Assembly (NCBI GenBank): GCA_913065125.1
Contig: CAJYAG010000005.1
Coordinates: 99,804-163,803, forward strand
From: an uncultured Flavobacteriaceae bacterium
GTDB taxonomy: Bacteria; Bacteroidota; Bacteroidia; Flavobacteriales; Flavobacteriaceae
DNA: 64,000 nucleotides
Reading direction: 5' to 3'
Made by a program: the position numbers and the translations under genes. Positions 10,401 to 20,877 of the stretch are shown one piece after another (within the stretch, counting starts at the first letter, position 1; each line of letters starts with the position of its first letter). The notes under the pieces are model-generated. The model saw nothing but the letters and a program-made list of their open reading frames with translations. It was not told the DNA's origin and made no database searches.

Positions 10401-11719
10401 AATAATACAGGATGTCCTTTTAAAACATTCTCTAAAATATCCCAAACTACAGGCTCTTTTCTATCAATTATTTTCTTTGCAGATTTAACCGTTTTTACAA
10501 TTCCTCTTTCAATTAATTTACGAATTACAAAAGGTTTGTATAATTCGGCTGCCATTTCCTTTGGGATACCACATTCCGATAACTTTAATTCTGGTCCAAC
10601 AACAATTACAGAACGTGCAGAATAATCAACACGCTTACCTAATAAGTTTTGACGGAAACGTCCTTGTTTTCCTTTTAATGAATCTGACAACGATTTTAAC
10701 GGTCTGTTAGATTCAGTTTTTACTGCTGATGATTTACGTGTGTTATCAAATAATGAATCTACAGATTCTTGTAACATACGTTTCTCGTTACGTAAAATAA
10801 CTTCTGGAGCTTTGATTTCAACCAATCTTTTTAAACGGTTGTTTCTGATAATAACTCTTCTGTATAAATCATTTAAATCTGAAGTTGCAAAACGACCACC
10901 ATCTAATGGAACTAATGGACGTAATTCTGGTGGAATCACCGGAACTGCCTTCATAATCATCCACTCTGGCTTGTTTTCTCTTTCTTTATTAGAGTCTCTA
11001 AATGCTTCAACAACATTTAAACGTTTTAATGCTTCAGTTTTACGTTGCTTAGACGTTTCTGTATTTGCTTTGTGTCTTAATTCGTAAGAAAGTTCGTCTA
11101 AATCTATACGAGCTAACAAATCAATTAAACATTCTGCTCCCATTTTAGCGATAAACTTATTTGGGTCAGAATCATCTAAATATTGATTTTCTTGCGGAAG
11201 TGTTTCTGCAATATCTAAATATTCTTCTTCTGTTAAGAAGTCCATTTTTTGCAATGGTTCTCCTTCAGCATTTTTTGCAATACCTGGAGCAATTACTACG
11301 TAACGCTCGTAATAGATAATCATGTCTAACTTTTTAGATGGCAAACCTAAAAGGTATCCCATTTTGTTAGGCAATGATCTAAAGTACCAAATATGAGCAA
11401 CAGGAACCACTAAATTAATGTGTCCTACTCTATCTCTACGTACTTTCTTTTCTGTTACTTCTACACCACATCGGTCACAAACGATTCCTTTGTAGCGAAT
11501 TCTTTTATATTTACCACAAGCACATTCAAAGTCTTTTACAGGACCAAAAATACGCTCACAAAATAAACCATCTCTTTCTGGTTTGTGTGTACGGTAATTA
11601 ATTGTTTCTGGTTTTAACACCTCTCCTCTAGAGATTCCTAGAATAGCTTCTGGAGATGATAATCCAATTGAGATTTTATTAAACTTTTTTACAGTGTACT
11701 TCTCGTTTTTTCTTGCCAT
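7445..11719 (-). CDS. rpoC: DNA-directed RNA polymerase subunit beta'
   Basis: This 1424-residue protein is the catalytic beta' subunit of RNA polymerase. The N-terminal zinc site [13 protein letters not shown]...CDRC is near residues 66-84. The magnesium-binding motif [12 protein letters not shown] is near residue 475 (DNA about 10270-10300). The second zinc site, [11 protein letters not shown], is near residue 900. The trigger-loop region and a C-terminal omega-contacting tail ([12 protein letters not shown]) are present. Length and motif order match Bacteroidota RpoC. The ATG at 11719 gives the usual N-terminus, where [10 protein letters not shown] is conserved. It is read after rpoB across a 104-bp spacer that holds a hairpin. 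Confidence 0.98.
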   Translation of the reverse strand: MARKNEKYTVKKFNKISIGLSSPEAILGISRGEVLKPETINYRTHKPERDGLFCERIFGPVKDFECACGKYKRIRYKGIVCDRCGVEVTEKKVRRDRVGHINLVVPVAHIWYFRSLPNKMGYLLGLPSKKLDMIIYYERYVVIAPGIAKNAEGEPLQKMDFLTEEEYLDIAETLPQENQYLDDSDPNKFIAKMGAECLIDLLARIDLDELSYELRHKANTETSKQRKTEALKRLNVVEAFRDSNKERENKPEWMIMKAVPVIPPELRPLVPLDGGRFATSDLNDLYRRVIIRNNRLKRLVEIKAPEVILRNEKRMLQESVDSLFDNTRKSSAVKTESNRPLKSLSDSLKGKQGRFRQNLLGKRVDYSARSVIVVGPELKLSECGIPKEMAAELYKPFVIRKLIERGIVKTVKSAKKIIDRKEPVVWDILENVLKGHPVLLNRAPTLHRLGIQAFQPKLIEGKAIQLHPLVCTAFNADFDGDQMAVHLPLGPEAILEAQLLMLASHNILNPANGAPVTVPSQDMVLGLYYMTKERISTPEVPIKGEGLTFYSPEEVNIAFNEEMVDLNAGIKVRTYDIDENGEQVRKIIKTTVGRVLFNEVVPAKAGYINDVLTKKSLRGIIGRILKATDIPTTGEFLDNIKNMGYKFAFQGGLSFSLGDIIIPEEKTKMIAEANEEVDGIIANYNMGMLTNKERYNQVIDIWGSTNNRLTELSMKRLREDQQGFNSVYMMLDSGARGSKEQIRQLTGMRGLMAKPKKSTAGGGEIIENPILSNFKEGLSILEYFISTHGARKGLADTALKTADAGYLTRRLVDVSQDVIINEEDCGTLRGLEVMPLKKNDEIVESLSERVEGRVSLQNVYAPLTDDLLVSAGEEISSKVAEAIEASGIDRVQVRSALTCESSKGICAKCYGQSLSTRNKVQIGEAVGVIAAQSIGEPGTQLTLRTFHVGGVAGNISEDNKLIASFGGKVSIEDLRTVKSKDANGEEIDIVISRTAEIKVVDKKTGITLSTNNIPYGSTIFDKDRKTIKKGDVVCQWDSFNGVIVSEFGGKVRFDDLEQGINYSVEIDEQTGFQEKVITDSKNKKIIPSLIIEDKDGNALRSYSLPVGAHLMIDNGEAVESGKILVKIPRKSGKAGDITGGLPRVTELFEARNPSNPAVVAAIDGVVSFGKIKRGNREIIVESKTGDVRKYLIKLSNQILVQENDFIKAGMPLSDGAITPIDILNIQGPSAVQEYLVNEIQEVYRLQGVKINDKHFEVVVRQMMRKVRIIDSGDTLFLENQLIHKNDFIEENDAIYGMKVVEDAGDSENLKAGQIITSRQLRDENSILRRNDKNLASARDAQPATAEQVLQGITRASLQTKSFISAASFQETTKVLNEAAVNGKIDTLEGLKENVIVGKRIPAGTGMRQYDHIIVGPKEEMEKNL

Positions 11720-11780
11720 GGTAATGGATTCGAATTAAAATTGTAAAAATGACCTCTAAGGAGGCTTCTAAATATATGAT

Positions 11781-11811
11781 TGTCATCAAGCCTTAAAAAG
11801 ACTTGATGACA
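11781..11811 (-). other. RNA hairpin in the rpoB-rpoC spacer
   Basis: A perfect 10-bp stem (TGTCATCAAG / CTTGATGACA) with an 11-base loop lies midway in the 104-bp spacer. No T-run follows on the minus strand, so it is more likely an mRNA processing or stabilising structure than a terminator. Confidence 0.6.
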
Positions 11812-11823
11812 TTTCACTGTTTG

Positions 11824-14800
11824 TTATTCTTCTAATTGAACGTTTAATCCTAAACCTTTCAGTTCGTGCATTAATACGTTAAATGATTCTGGTAATCCAG
11901 GTTCTGGCATTTCTTCACCTTTCACAATACTTTCGTATGTTTTAGCTCTACCTAACACATCATCAGATTTTACTGTTAAGATTTCTCTTAAGATACTAGA
12001 TGCACCGTATGCTTCTAATGCCCAAACTTCCATCTCTCCAAAACGCTGACCTCCAAATTGAGCTTTACCTCCTAATGGTTGTTGTGTAATTAATGAATAC
12101 GGACCAATAGAACGCGCGTGCATTTTATCTTCAATCATGTGTCCTAACTTAATCATATAAATGATCCCAACTGTTGCTGGTTGATCGAAACGTTTTCCTG
12201 TTCCTCCATCATATAAATAAGTATGTCCAAATCTTGGTACACCAGCTTCATCTGTAATTCCGTTGATTTGATCTAAAGAGGCACCATCAAAGATTGGTGT
12301 TGCATATTTAGTTCCTAATTTTTGACCTGCCCAACCAAGAACAGTTTCATAAATCTGACCAATGTTCATACGAGATGGTACACCTAATGGATTTAATACG
12401 ATATCAACTGGAGTTCCGTCTTCTAAGAAAGGCATGTCTTCTGCTCTAACAATACGAGCAACAATACCTTTATTTCCATGACGTCCTGCCATTTTATCAC
12501 CTACTTTTAGTTTACGTTTTTTAGCAATGTAAACTTTAGCAAGTTTTAAAATTCCGGCTGGTAATTCATCTCCCACAGAAATGGTAAACTTCTCACGACG
12601 TAAATTACCTTGTAAGTCGTTTACTTTAATTTTATAGTTGTGAACTAATTCACCTACAGATTTGTTTAAACCTTTATCAGTTGTCCAAGATCCTTGTGTT
12701 AAATGCGTATAATCTTCTACAGAATTTAACATTTTTAGGGTAAATTTCTTTCCTTTTGGAAGTACTTCTTCGCCTAAATCATTAAATACACCTTGAGAAG
12801 TTTTTCCGCTAATCAATGCAAAAAGCTTTTCAACTAATTGATCTTTTAAAACTTCAAACTTAGTAACAAAAGAAGATTCTAAAGCTATAATTGCTTCTTT
12901 ATCTCTTGCTCTCTTTGTTTTATCTTTAACTGCTCTTCTGAATAATTTTTTATCAATTACTACACCTCTTAATGATGGAGAAGCTTTTAAAGATGCATCT
13001 TTTACATCGCCTGCTTTATCACCAAAAATAGCACGTAATAATTTTTCTTCTGGAGTTGGATCTGATTCTCCTTTTGGAGTAATTTTCCCGATTAAAATAT
13101 CACCAGGATTTACTTCTGCTCCAATACGAATCATTCCGTGTTCATCAAGATCTTTTGTAGCTTCCTCAGAAACATTAGGAATATCATTCGTTAACTCTTC
13201 AGTTCCTAATTTTGTATCTCTAACATCTAAAGAATACTCATCAATATGAATTGATGTAAAAATATCTTCACGAACTACTTTTTCAGAAATTACAATTGCA
13301 TCCTCAAAGTTATACCCTTTCCAAGGCATAAAGGCTACTTTCATATTTCTTCCTAGAGCTAATTCTCCTTTTTGTGTTGCATAACCTTCACAAAGAACTT
13401 GTCCTTCTGTAACTCTATCTCCTTTTTTAACAATCGGTTTTAAGTTGATACAAGTACCTTGATTGGTTTTTCTAAATTTAATTAAGTTGTATGATATTTC
13501 ATCAGAATCGAAACTTACCATTCTTTCTTCTTCAGTTCTATCGTACTTAATTGTAATTTTATTAGCATCTACATATTCTACAACTCCTGCTCCTTCTGCA
13601 TTGATTAAGATTCTAGAATCTTTTGCAACTCTACGCTCTAAACCAGTTCCAACAATTGGAGATTCTGGTCTTAATAATGGAACTGCTTGACGCATCATGT
13701 TTGATCCCATCAAAGCTCTATTCGCATCATCATGCTCTAAAAATGGAATTAATGACGCAGAAATAGAAGCGATTTGATTTGGAGCAACGTCCATATAATC
13801 GATTTCATTTGGAGTAACTACAGGGAAATCACCACCTTCACGTGAAATAACTCTGTCTCCAACAATATTTCTTTTTGCATCAACTTCTACATTAGATTGC
13901 GCAAACTTCATTCCTTCTTCTTCCTCTGCACTTAAATAGATATGCTCTTTATTCGCATCTACATTTCCTTCAGCAACTTTTACATACGGAGTTTCAATAA
14001 ATCCTAAGTTGTTTACTTTTGCAAATACTGCTAAAGAAGAGATTAATCCAATATTCGGCCCTTCAGGAGTTTCAATCGGACACAGTCTACCGTAATGTGT
14101 ATAGTGAACATCACGCACCTCGAATCCTGCTCTTTCTCTAGATAAACCTCCAGGTCCTAAAGCCGATAAACGACGCTTATGTGTAATCTCTGCTAATGGA
14201 TTTGTTTGATCCATAAATTGAGATAACTGGTTGGTACCGAAAAATGAATTAATTACTGATGATAATGTTTTAGCATTAATCAAATCAATTGGAGTAAATA
14301 CTTCGTTGTCACGTACATTCATTCTTTCACGAATTGTACGAGCCATACGAGCTAAACCTACACCAAACTGACCAGCTAATTGCTCTCCTACAGTTCTAAC
14401 ACGACGGTTAGATAAGTGATCAATATCATCTACTTCTGCTTTAGAGTTGATCAATTCAATTAAGTATTTAATGATGGTAATAATATCATTTTTTGTCAAT
14501 ACTTTTTGATCAATTGGCTCGTCTAACTGAAGTTTTGTATTCATTCTAAAACGACCAACTTCACCTAAATTGTAACGTTGTTCAGAAAAGAATAATTTAT
14601 CGATAATACCTCTTGCTGTTTCCTCATCTGGCGGCTCAGCATTACGTAATTGTCTGTAAATATGTTCAACAGCCTCTTTTTCTGAGTTTGTTGGATCTTT
14701 TTGAAGCGTATTATGAATAATAGCATAATCGCCCATTTGATTATCTTCTTTGTGTAATAACACTGTTTTTACACCCGATTCTATAATCTCATCGATATGA

Positions 14801-15639
14801 TCTTTCTCTATGATAGTATCTCTATCAAAGATAATTTCATTTCTTTCTATTGACACTACTTCTCCAGTATCTTCATCAACGAAATCTTCGTGCCAAGTTT
14901 TTAAAACTCTAGCCGCTAATTTACGTCCAAGAACTTTTTTCAATCCAGCTTTAGAAACTTTAACCTCTTCTGCTAAATCAAAAATTTCTAGAATATCTTT
15001 ATCTCTTTCGAAACCGATTGCTCTAAATAATGTTGTTACTGGTAATTTTTTCTTTCTATCAATATAAGCATACATTACTTGATTGATATCAGTTGCAAAT
15101 TCTATCCAAGATCCTTTAAAAGGAATTACTCTTGCAGAGTATAACTTGGTTCCGTTTGCGTGGAATGATTGTCCGAAGAATACACCTGGAGATCTGTGTA
15201 ATTGAGAAACTACAACTCTTTCTGCTCCATTGATTACGAACGTACCAGAGTTTGTCATATAAGGAATTGTTCCTAAATAAACATCTTGTACAATAGTTTC
15301 GAAATCTTCGTGTTCTGGATCTGTACAGTATAATTTTAAACGCGCCTTAAGAGGAACACTATGTGTTAAACCTCTTTCGATACATTCTTGAATGCTATAT
15401 CTTGGTGGATCTACAAAGTAGTCTAAGAATTCTAACACAAAATTATTACGTGTATCTGTAATTGGAAAATTATCCATGAAAGTTTTATACAAACCTTCTT
15501 CACCACGCTCTTCAGCTTTTGTTTGTAATTGGAAAAAATCTTGGAATGATTTTACTTGAATATCCAAAAAGTCTGGATAATCAGTTCCCAATTTTGCTGA
15601 CGCGAAGTTTATTCTTTCAGTAGTGTTTTTCGTTGTCAA
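11824..15639 (-). CDS. rpoB: DNA-directed RNA polymerase subunit beta
   Basis: This 1271-residue protein is the beta subunit of RNA polymerase. The rifampicin-binding region is intact and wild type at the classical resistance positions: [20 protein letters not shown] followed by [20 protein letters not shown] and [11 protein letters not shown]. The active-site region [14 protein letters not shown] and the C-terminal [20 protein letters not shown] segment, which contacts beta', are present. It starts at the ATG at 15639 ([13 protein letters not shown]), 124 bp after rplL, across a spacer with a strong hairpin. No Shine-Dalgarno sequence precedes it, as is normal in this phylum. Confidence 0.98.
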   Translation of the reverse strand: MTTKNTTERINFASAKLGTDYPDFLDIQVKSFQDFFQLQTKAEERGEEGLYKTFMDNFPITDTRNNFVLEFLDYFVDPPRYSIQECIERGLTHSVPLKARLKLYCTDPEHEDFETIVQDVYLGTIPYMTNSGTFVINGAERVVVSQLHRSPGVFFGQSFHANGTKLYSARVIPFKGSWIEFATDINQVMYAYIDRKKKLPVTTLFRAIGFERDKDILEIFDLAEEVKVSKAGLKKVLGRKLAARVLKTWHEDFVDEDTGEVVSIERNEIIFDRDTIIEKDHIDEIIESGVKTVLLHKEDNQMGDYAIIHNTLQKDPTNSEKEAVEHIYRQLRNAEPPDEETARGIIDKLFFSEQRYNLGEVGRFRMNTKLQLDEPIDQKVLTKNDIITIIKYLIELINSKAEVDDIDHLSNRRVRTVGEQLAGQFGVGLARMARTIRERMNVRDNEVFTPIDLINAKTLSSVINSFFGTNQLSQFMDQTNPLAEITHKRRLSALGPGGLSRERAGFEVRDVHYTHYGRLCPIETPEGPNIGLISSLAVFAKVNNLGFIETPYVKVAEGNVDANKEHIYLSAEEEEGMKFAQSNVEVDAKRNIVGDRVISREGGDFPVVTPNEIDYMDVAPNQIASISASLIPFLEHDDANRALMGSNMMRQAVPLLRPESPIVGTGLERRVAKDSRILINAEGAGVVEYVDANKITIKYDRTEEERMVSFDSDEISYNLIKFRKTNQGTCINLKPIVKKGDRVTEGQVLCEGYATQKGELALGRNMKVAFMPWKGYNFEDAIVISEKVVREDIFTSIHIDEYSLDVRDTKLGTEELTNDIPNVSEEATKDLDEHGMIRIGAEVNPGDILIGKITPKGESDPTPEEKLLRAIFGDKAGDVKDASLKASPSLRGVVIDKKLFRRAVKDKTKRARDKEAIIALESSFVTKFEVLKDQLVEKLFALISGKTSQGVFNDLGEEVLPKGKKFTLKMLNSVEDYTHLTQGSWTTDKGLNKSVGELVHNYKIKVNDLQGNLRREKFTISVGDELPAGILKLAKVYIAKKRKLKVGDKMAGRHGNKGIVARIVRAEDMPFLEDGTPVDIVLNPLGVPSRMNIGQIYETVLGWAGQKLGTKYATPIFDGASLDQINGITDEAGVPRFGHTYLYDGGTGKRFDQPATVGIIYMIKLGHMIEDKMHARSIGPYSLITQQPLGGKAQFGGQRFGEMEVWALEAYGASSILREILTVKSDDVLGRAKTYESIVKGEEMPEPGLPESFNVLMHELKGLGLNVQLEE

Positions 15640-15700
15640 AAGAGAAATTTTTTTTGATTAAAATCGATAATAAAATATAAAACGAATATATACACAAAAT

Positions 15701-15739
15701 GGTTTAGGTCTAAGAACGCTTGTTCTACAGACCTAAACC
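15701..15739 (-). other. Long hairpin in the rplL-rpoB spacer
   Basis: An 11-bp perfect stem (GGTTTAGGTCT / AGACCTAAACC) is extended inward by AGAAC/GTTCT, making a near-continuous 16-bp helix with a small loop. Only a short run of four T follows it on the minus strand. It occupies the place of the rplL-rpoB attenuator and RNase III processing site known in enterobacteria; that role here is inference. Confidence 0.65.
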
Positions 15740-15763
15740 TAAGTTTGTTTAAGCTATTAAAGC

Positions 15764-16138
15764 TTATTTAAGCTCAACCTCAGCTCCTGCTTCTTCTAAA
15801 GATGCTTTAAGCCCTTCAGCTTCGTCTTTAGAGATACCTTCTTTGATTGGTGCTGGTGCACTATCAACGATACCTTTAGCTTCTTTTAATCCTAATCCAG
15901 TTAATTCCTTAACTAATTTTACAACTGCTAGTTTAGAACCACCTGCTGCTGTTAAGATTACGTCGAATTCAGTTTGCTCTTCAGCTCCACCATCAGCACC
16001 ACCTGCTGCTGGCCCAGCTACTACAGCTGCTGCTGCAGGCTCGATACCATATTCGTCTTTTAAAATAGTAGCTAAATCATTAACTTCTTTTACTGTTAAG
16101 TTAACTAATTGCTCTGCGAAATCTTTTAAATCTGCCAT
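15764..16138 (-). CDS. rplL: 50S ribosomal protein L7/L12
   Basis: This 124-residue protein is the mobile stalk protein that recruits translation GTPases. It has an N-terminal dimerisation helix pair (about 1-33), an Ala/Gly-rich hinge (about 34-55) and the conserved C-terminal factor-binding domain with [15 protein letters not shown] and the closing GAEVELK. Length is normal. It lies in the rplKAJL order, 50 bp after rplJ, and is followed by the rplL-rpoB hairpin. Confidence 0.97.
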   Translation of the reverse strand: MADLKDFAEQLVNLTVKEVNDLATILKDEYGIEPAAAAVVAGPAAGGADGGAEEQTEFDVILTAAGGSKLAVVKLVKELTGLGLKEAKGIVDSAPAPIKEGISKDEAEGLKASLEEAGAEVELK

Positions 16139-16188
16139 TTTAATTGTTTTTTTTAATTTTATTTATTATAGTTTATTAGTGCGCGTAC

Positions 16189-16704
16189 TTATTTCTCTGA
16201 TAATGTTGTAAGAATACCAGAAAGTTTTTGACCACTTGACTGCAATGCAGAAATAACATTTTTAGCTGGTGATTGTAATAAGGTAATAATTTCTCCAATA
16301 AGTTCTTCTTTAGACTTAATGTTAACTAGTGTATCTAGTTGGTCATCTCCAACATAAATAGACTCTTCAACAAAAGCACCTTTTAATAAAGGCTTGTCTG
16401 ATTTTTTTCTGAACTCTTTAATTACTTTTGCTGGTGCATTAGATGCTTCAGCAATCATAATAGAAGTATTTCCTTTTAATACATTTGGTAACTCTCCGAA
16501 ATCTTTATCAGATGCTTCCATTGCTTTTGAAAGCAATGTGTTTTTAACAACTGCTAGTTTTACGTTTGCTTTAAAACATGCTCTTCTTAAATTAGAAGTA
16601 GCTAAAGCGTCTAAACCTGAAATATCTGCTAAATAGATAATATTAGTATCTGCTAGCTTAGCTGTTAAATCTTGGATTACTTGTGATTTTTCTTCTCTTG
16701 TCAT
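16189..16704 (-). CDS. rplJ: 50S ribosomal protein L10
   Basis: This 171-residue protein anchors the L7/L12 dimers to 23S rRNA. The N-terminal MTREEKSQVIQDL, the NLRRACFKANVKLAVVKNTL segment and the C-terminal helix that binds L7/L12 are recognisable. It sits 11 bp after rplA, too close for an L10-binding leader of the enterobacterial kind, so feedback control, if any, must act elsewhere in the operon. Confidence 0.97.
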   Translation of the reverse strand: MTREEKSQVIQDLTAKLADTNIIYLADISGLDALATSNLRRACFKANVKLAVVKNTLLSKAMEASDKDFGELPNVLKGNTSIMIAEASNAPAKVIKEFRKKSDKPLLKGAFVEESIYVGDDQLDTLVNIKSKEELIGEIITLLQSPAKNVISALQSSGQKLSGILTTLSEK

Positions 16705-16715
16705 AATTTCTAAGA

Positions 16716-17405
16716 TTAAACTGCTTTTACTTCAACTGCAACACTAGGGCTCATTGTACTAGACATGAATACACTTTTAATGTAGGTTCCTTTTGCTGTA
16801 GTAGGTTTCAATTTAACAATTGTTTGTATTAATTCATTTGCATTATCTGCAATTTTATCAGCGTCGAATGATGTTTTACCAATTGCTGCGTGTACAATAC
16901 CAGTTTTATCAACTTTAAAGTCAATTTTACCCGCTTTTACATCTGCAACAGCTTTAGCAACATCCATTGTTACTGTACCTGTCTTTGGGTTAGGCATTAA
17001 ACCTCTTGGTCCTAAAACACGACCTAAAGGACCTAATTTTCCCATAACACTTGGCATAGTAATAATTACATCAACATCTGTCCATCCTCCTTTAATTTTT
17101 TGAAGGTACTCGTCTAATCCAACATAATCTGCACCCGCTTCTGTAGCTTCTGCTTCTTTATCTGGAGTAACTAATGCTAAAACTTTTACATCTTTACCAG
17201 TTCCGTGAGGTAATGTTACAACACCACGAACCATTTGATTTGCTTTACGAGGATCTACTCCTAAACGAATTGCTAAATCTACAGATGCATCAAATTTTAC
17301 ATTTGTTATTTCTTTTATTAAAGCTGAAGCTTCACTTACAGAATAAGATTTTGTAGTATCTAATTTTGCGCTTGCTTCTTTTCGCTTTTTTGTTAATTTT
17401 GCCAT
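16716..17405 (-). CDS. rplA: 50S ribosomal protein L1
   Basis: This 229-residue protein forms the L1 stalk near the ribosomal E site. Family signatures include [18 protein letters not shown], the [20 protein letters not shown] motif and a C-terminal [17 protein letters not shown]. Length is typical for L1. It follows rplK by 21 bp in the standard order. Confidence 0.97.
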   Translation of the reverse strand: MAKLTKKRKEASAKLDTTKSYSVSEASALIKEITNVKFDASVDLAIRLGVDPRKANQMVRGVVTLPHGTGKDVKVLALVTPDKEAEATEAGADYVGLDEYLQKIKGGWTDVDVIITMPSVMGKLGPLGRVLGPRGLMPNPKTGTVTMDVAKAVADVKAGKIDFKVDKTGIVHAAIGKTSFDADKIADNANELIQTIVKLKPTTAKGTYIKSVFMSSTMSPSVAVEVKAV

Positions 17406-17426
17406 TTTGAATAACCGTTATTAAAT

Positions 17427-17864
17427 TTAAGCTGGAGCGTTTCCTGTTACTGTTAATCCCATAGAACGAGCTGTACCTGCAATCATTTTCATTGCCGACT
17501 CTACTGTAAATGCATTTAAATCTACCATTTTGTCTTCTGCAATAACTTTAATTTGATCCCAAGAAACTTTTGCTACTTTCTTACGGTTAGGCTCTCCAGA
17601 ACCTTTTTTAATTTTTGCTGCTTCTAATAATTGTACTGCAGCTGGTGGAGTTTTAACAACAAAGTCAAAAGATTTGTCTTTAAACACAGTAATTGCTACT
17701 GGTAAAACTTTTCCTTGTTTGTCTTGAGTTCTAGCATTAAATTGCTTACAGAACTCCATGATGTTAACTCCGGCAGCACCTAAAGCAGGTCCAACTGGTG
17801 GAGAAGGATTTGCTGATCCTCCGCGCACTTGTAATTTAACAACCTTACTTACTTCTTTTGCCAT
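17427..17864 (-). CDS. rplK: 50S ribosomal protein L11
   Basis: This 145-residue protein binds the GTPase-associated centre of 23S rRNA. The N-terminal domain has the proline-rich [20 protein letters not shown] motif and the C-terminal rRNA-binding domain ends in [12 protein letters not shown]. Length and context (nusG upstream, rplA downstream) are standard. Confidence 0.97.
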   Translation of the reverse strand: MAKEVSKVVKLQVRGGSANPSPPVGPALGAAGVNIMEFCKQFNARTQDKQGKVLPVAITVFKDKSFDFVVKTPPAAVQLLEAAKIKKGSGEPNRKKVAKVSWDQIKVIAEDKMVDLNAFTVESAMKMIAGTARSMGLTVTGNAPA

Positions 17865-17934
17865 TTTTTAAACTTTAGTTTAAGATTTTTGAACCGTGGA
17901 AGCGATTAAAAATCAATTTCTATTTGTGTAACAA

Positions 17935-18486
17935 TTATGATATTTTATCTACTTGCATATAGCTTAATTCTAATGGAGTTTTACGTCCAAAGATTTTAAC
18001 CATAACTTCAAGCTTTCTTTTTTCTTCGTTGATCTTTTCTACAGTACCGTCGAATCCATTAAATGGACCATCAACAACTTTTACTGTTTCTCCAATAACA
18101 TAAGGTATAGCCACATTATCATCCTGAACAGAAAGTTCATCAACTTTACCTAACATTCTATTTACTTCTGATTTTCTTAATGGTACCGGAGAACCACCTT
18201 TCGTTTCACCTAAAAAACCAATAACACCTGTTACCGATTTAATTACGTGAGGAACTTCTCCTGCTAAATTGGCTTCTACCATTATATAACCTGGAAAATA
18301 AACTCTTTCTTTGTGAATTTTTTTTCCATCTCTAATTTGTATAACTTTTTCTTTTGGTACTAAAACCTGATCAACATAATCAGACAAACCTAATCGTGCA
18401 ATTTCAGTTTCGATATAAGCCTTAACCTTATTCTCTTGACCTCCAATTGCTCTAACTACGTACCACTTTTTAACTGAATCAGCCAT
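17935..18486 (-). CDS. nusG: Transcription termination/antitermination protein NusG
   Basis: This 183-residue protein links RNA polymerase to the ribosome and Rho and suppresses or promotes pausing. The NGN domain begins KKWYVVRAIGGQENKV and contains VYFPGYIMVEA. The C-terminal KOW domain has the motif GETVKVVDGPFNGFDGTV near residues 125-145. It starts 2 bases after the secE stop codon, so the two are co-translated. Confidence 0.97.
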   Translation of the reverse strand: MADSVKKWYVVRAIGGQENKVKAYIETEIARLGLSDYVDQVLVPKEKVIQIRDGKKIHKERVYFPGYIMVEANLAGEVPHVIKSVTGVIGFLGETKGGSPVPLRKSEVNRMLGKVDELSVQDDNVAIPYVIGETVKVVDGPFNGFDGTVEKINEEKRKLEVMVKIFGRKTPLELSYMQVDKIS

Positions 18487-18488
18487 AA

Positions 18489-18677
18489 TTAATTATTAAA
18501 CATGGTAAAAAAGTTATCTAAACCTAATTGAAAAACGTAATCAACAGCGAAAACTGCTAATGCAAAAATTATCGTAAACACAGCAACAACAACAGTTGAT
18601 TTTTGCGCCTCCTCTCTAGGTAACCAAGTTACATGGTTATTTAATTCTTCAAACGATTCTTTGATATATTTTATCAT
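18489..18677 (-). CDS. secE: Preprotein translocase subunit SecE
   Basis: This 62-residue protein is the small SecYEG subunit. It has an N-terminal amphipathic helix (IKESFEELNNHVTWLPREEA) and one transmembrane helix (about residues 29-50, VVVAVFTIIFALAVFAVDYV). The ATG at 18677 is chosen because the longer open frame to 18722 would read through the tRNA-Trp gene. It lies 15 bp after the tRNA-Trp 3' end, so tRNA processing leaves a very short leader on the secE-nusG message. Confidence 0.95.
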   Translation of the reverse strand: MIKYIKESFEELNNHVTWLPREEAQKSTVVVAVFTIIFALAVFAVDYVFQLGLDNFFTMFNN

Positions 18678-18692
18678 ATTATTAGTTATTTG

Positions 18693-18765
18693 CACGGGCG
18701 GAGAGACTCGAACTCCCGACACCTGGTTTTGGAGACCAGTGCTCTACCAACTGAGCTACGCCCGT
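18693..18765 (-). tRNA. tRNA-Trp (anticodon CCA)
   Basis: On the minus strand a 73-base cloverleaf can be folded: acceptor ACGGGCG/CGCCCGT, D arm with AGCTCAGTTGGTAGAGC, anticodon loop CTCCAAA, and T arm GGGAGTTCGAGTCTCTC. The discriminator is G and the CCA end is not encoded. It lies between tuf and secE, the classical location. Confidence 0.96.
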
Positions 18766-18830
18766 AAACACAAGGTGCTAACCCAAATTATATTGAGAAG
18801 CACCTTGAAATATTATTAAATGAATTCTTA

Positions 18831-20015
18831 TTAAAGAATTTCAGTTACCTGACCAGCACCTACTGTTCTACCTCCTTCACGGATTGCAAAACGCAAACCT
18901 ACGTTCATTGCAATTGTAGAGTGTAATTCAACAGTAATTGTTAAGTTGTCACCTGGCATAACCATTTCTACTCCAGTTGGTAAAGTAATAGTTCCTGTTA
19001 CATCTGTAGTTCTAACGTAGAACTGTGGACGATAGTTGTTATGGAATGGAGTATGACGTCCACCTTCTTCTTTCTTAAGGATATAAACCTCAGCTTTGAA
19101 TTTATCGTGTGGAGTTACAGAACCTGGTTTACAGATTACCATTCCTCTTTTGATTTGTTCTTTATCAATACCTCTTAATAAGATACCTGCATTATCTCCA
19201 GCCTCTCCTCTATCTAAGATTTGACGGAACATTTCAATACCAGTAATAGTAGAAGTTAATTTTCCAGCTCCCATACCGATGATTTCAACAGGATCTCCTG
19301 TGTTTGCAATACCAGTTTCGATACGACCTGTAGCTACAGTTCCACGACCAGTAATTGAAAATACATCTTCAATTGGCATTAAGAAATCTTTATCTACTTC
19401 TCTTAACGGCTCTTCAATCCAAGAATCACAAGCTGCCATCAATTCTAAAACAGAATCAACCCATTTTTGCTCACCATTCAATGCTCCTAATGCAGATCCA
19501 GCTACAACAGGCCCGTTATCACCATCATATTCATAGAAAGAAAGTAAATCTCTAATTTCCATGTCTACTAATTCTAACAACTCCTCATCATCAACCATAT
19601 CTACTTTATTCATAAATACAACAATTCTAGGAATTCCTACCTGACGACCTAATAAGATATGCTCTCTTGTTTGTGGCATTGGTCCATCAGTTGCAGCTAC
19701 TACTAAAATAGCTCCATCCATTTGTGCAGCACCAGTTACCATGTTCTTTACGTAATCCGCGTGACCAGGACAGTCAACGTGAGCGTAGTGACGATTAGCT
19801 GTTTGATACTCTACGTGAGATGTATTAATTGTAATTCCTCTTTCTTTTTCTTCTGGAGCGTTATCAATTTGATCAAATGATCTTGCTTCTGAAAAACCTG
19901 CATCAGCTAGTACTTTTGTAATAGCAGCAGTTAAAGTTGTTTTACCGTGATCTACGTGTCCAATAGTACCAATGTTTAAGTGTGGTTTTGAACGATCAAA
20001 AGTTCCTTTTGCCAT
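18831..20015 (-). CDS. tuf: Elongation factor Tu
   Basis: This 394-residue GTPase delivers aminoacyl-tRNA to the ribosome. G1 GHVDHGKT is near residue 19, G3 [12 protein letters not shown] near 81 and G4 NKVD near 136, followed by domains II and III with [14 protein letters not shown] and a C-terminal [16 protein letters not shown]. It is flanked by tRNA-Thr(GGT) 63 bp upstream and tRNA-Trp downstream, the arrangement known for tufB-type genes. No Shine-Dalgarno sequence is seen; an A/T-rich leader precedes the ATG. Confidence 0.98.
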   Translation of the reverse strand: MAKGTFDRSKPHLNIGTIGHVDHGKTTLTAAITKVLADAGFSEARSFDQIDNAPEEKERGITINTSHVEYQTANRHYAHVDCPGHADYVKNMVTGAAQMDGAILVVAATDGPMPQTREHILLGRQVGIPRIVVFMNKVDMVDDEELLELVDMEIRDLLSFYEYDGDNGPVVAGSALGALNGEQKWVDSVLELMAACDSWIEEPLREVDKDFLMPIEDVFSITGRGTVATGRIETGIANTGDPVEIIGMGAGKLTSTITGIEMFRQILDRGEAGDNAGILLRGIDKEQIKRGMVICKPGSVTPHDKFKAEVYILKKEEGGRHTPFHNNYRPQFYVRTTDVTGTITLPTGVEMVMPGDNLTITVELHSTIAMNVGLRFAIREGGRTVGAGQVTEIL

Positions 20016-20078
20016 GATTATTAATTTTTAATTCTTAGTTAAATATATTTAGTGTTTATTTTATTCTACTTTTATTTG

Positions 20079-20151
20079 AGCCAGCGACGGGAGTTGAACC
20101 CGTGACCTCATCCCTACCAAGGATGCGCTCTACCAACTGAGCTACACCGGC
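20079..20151 (-). tRNA. tRNA-Thr (anticodon GGT)
   Basis: A minus-strand cloverleaf of 73 bases has acceptor GCCGGTG paired with CGCTGGC, the anticodon arm CATCC-TTGGTAG-GGATG and T arm sequence GGGTTCAACTCCC. The discriminator is T and no CCA is encoded. It is the last tRNA before tuf. Confidence 0.95.
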
Positions 20152-20163
20152 TTAAAAAATTAG

Positions 20164-20236
20164 AGCGAAAGACCGGGTTCGAACCGGCGACATTCAGCTT
20201 GGAAGGCTGACGCTCTACCAACTGAGCTACTTTCGC
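20164..20236 (-). tRNA. tRNA-Gly (anticodon TCC)
   Basis: A minus-strand cloverleaf of 73 bases has acceptor GCGAAAG/CTTTCGC, anticodon loop CTTCCAA and T arm CCGGTTCGAACCCGG. The anticodon TCC reads GGA/GGG glycine codons. Twelve bases separate it from tRNA-Thr(GGT). Confidence 0.95.
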
Positions 20237-20278
20237 ATTCTATTTTTAACCTTTGTTTTTCAATTGAAAAACTATCAG

Positions 20279-20360
20279 TGGTGAGAGCAGGATTCGAACC
20301 TGCGAAGACGTAGTCAGCGGATTTACAGTCCGCCCTCGTTGGCCACTTGAGTATCTCACC
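20279..20360 (-). tRNA. tRNA-Tyr (anticodon GTA)
   Basis: An 82-base class II tRNA on the minus strand has acceptor GGTGAGA/TCTCACC, anticodon loop CTGTAAA, a long variable arm and T arm GCAGGTTCGAATCCTGC. The discriminator is A and no CCA is encoded. Confidence 0.95.
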
Positions 20361-20392
20361 ATTGTCTCAATGAACGTTTTTGTTTTTTTTTG

Positions 20393-20466
20393 AGCCGATG
20401 AAGGGACTCGAACCCCCGACCTGCTGATTACAAATCAGCTGCTCTAGCCAGCTGAGCTACATCGGC
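20393..20466 (-). tRNA. tRNA-Thr (anticodon TGT)
   Basis: A 74-base minus-strand cloverleaf has acceptor GCCGATG/CATCGGC, the anticodon arm CTGAT-TTGTAAT-CAG and T arm GGGGGTTCGAGTCCC. It is the first gene of the superoperon, about 40 bases after the predicted promoter. Confidence 0.95.
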
Positions 20467-20481
20467 TTATTGCATAAAAAA

Positions 20482-20537
20482 ACAATCCGCTATTTCTAAC
20501 GGACTGCAAATGTATAAAGTTTTTTTTATTTCTAAAA
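20482..20537 (-). promoter_or_regulatory. Promoter and leader hairpin of the tRNA-tuf-rpoBC superoperon
   Basis: The -7 box TACATTTG at 20514-20507 matches the Bacteroidota consensus TAnnTTTG exactly. A weak -33 element (TTTT at 20537-20534) lies 19 bases upstream. In the short leader, TCCGTT/AGCGGA can form a small stem followed by TTGTTTTTTT, which looks like a weak intrinsic terminator before the first tRNA. Attenuation is inference. Confidence 0.65.
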
Positions 20538-20562
20538 CTTTTTTTACCTATTTTTTTAATTT

Positions 20563-20871
20563 TTAAATTGACATTGAACCTCTTAATTTTTCTTTCGACT
20601 TTTTAAGTTGTCTTTTTAACGAATCTACACCCGTACTTATTCCTTCTTCAAAAGTTTTTGCTTCTTTTTTCACAATCAATTCACTACCCGGAATATTGAT
20701 TTTAACCTCCGAAATTTTATTTTCCTTATCACTTGTGTTTTGTACCTTTAAAAAGACTTCTGCATCGATAATTTTATCATGAAATTTAGCCAAACCTTGC
20801 ACTTTGTCTTCTACATATTTTAATAAACCTGAATCTGCATTGAAATTAACTGACTGGATAAATACTTTCAT
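20563..20871 (-). CDS. hpf: Ribosome hibernation-promoting factor, short form (HPF/RaiA family)
   Basis: This 102-residue protein belongs to the family that binds the 30S decoding and tRNA sites and inactivates ribosomes under stress. The sequence has the beta-alpha-beta-beta-beta-alpha pattern: KVFIQSVNFNADSGLLKYVE at the start, FHDKIIDAEVFLKVQN, KINIPGSELIVKKE and a basic C-terminal helix (LKRQLKKSKEKLRG). It lacks the C-terminal dimerisation domain of long HPF. The gene lies 6 bp after xerC and is probably co-transcribed with it. Confidence 0.92.
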   Translation of the reverse strand: MKVFIQSVNFNADSGLLKYVEDKVQGLAKFHDKIIDAEVFLKVQNTSDKENKISEVKINIPGSELIVKKEAKTFEEGISTGVDSLKRQLKKSKEKLRGSMSI

Positions 20872-20877
20872 ATTATT

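Noticed and set aside
8046..11087. Plus-strand frames of 60-116 residues within rpoC
   Set aside because: They are antisense to a highly conserved gene and have no family resemblance.
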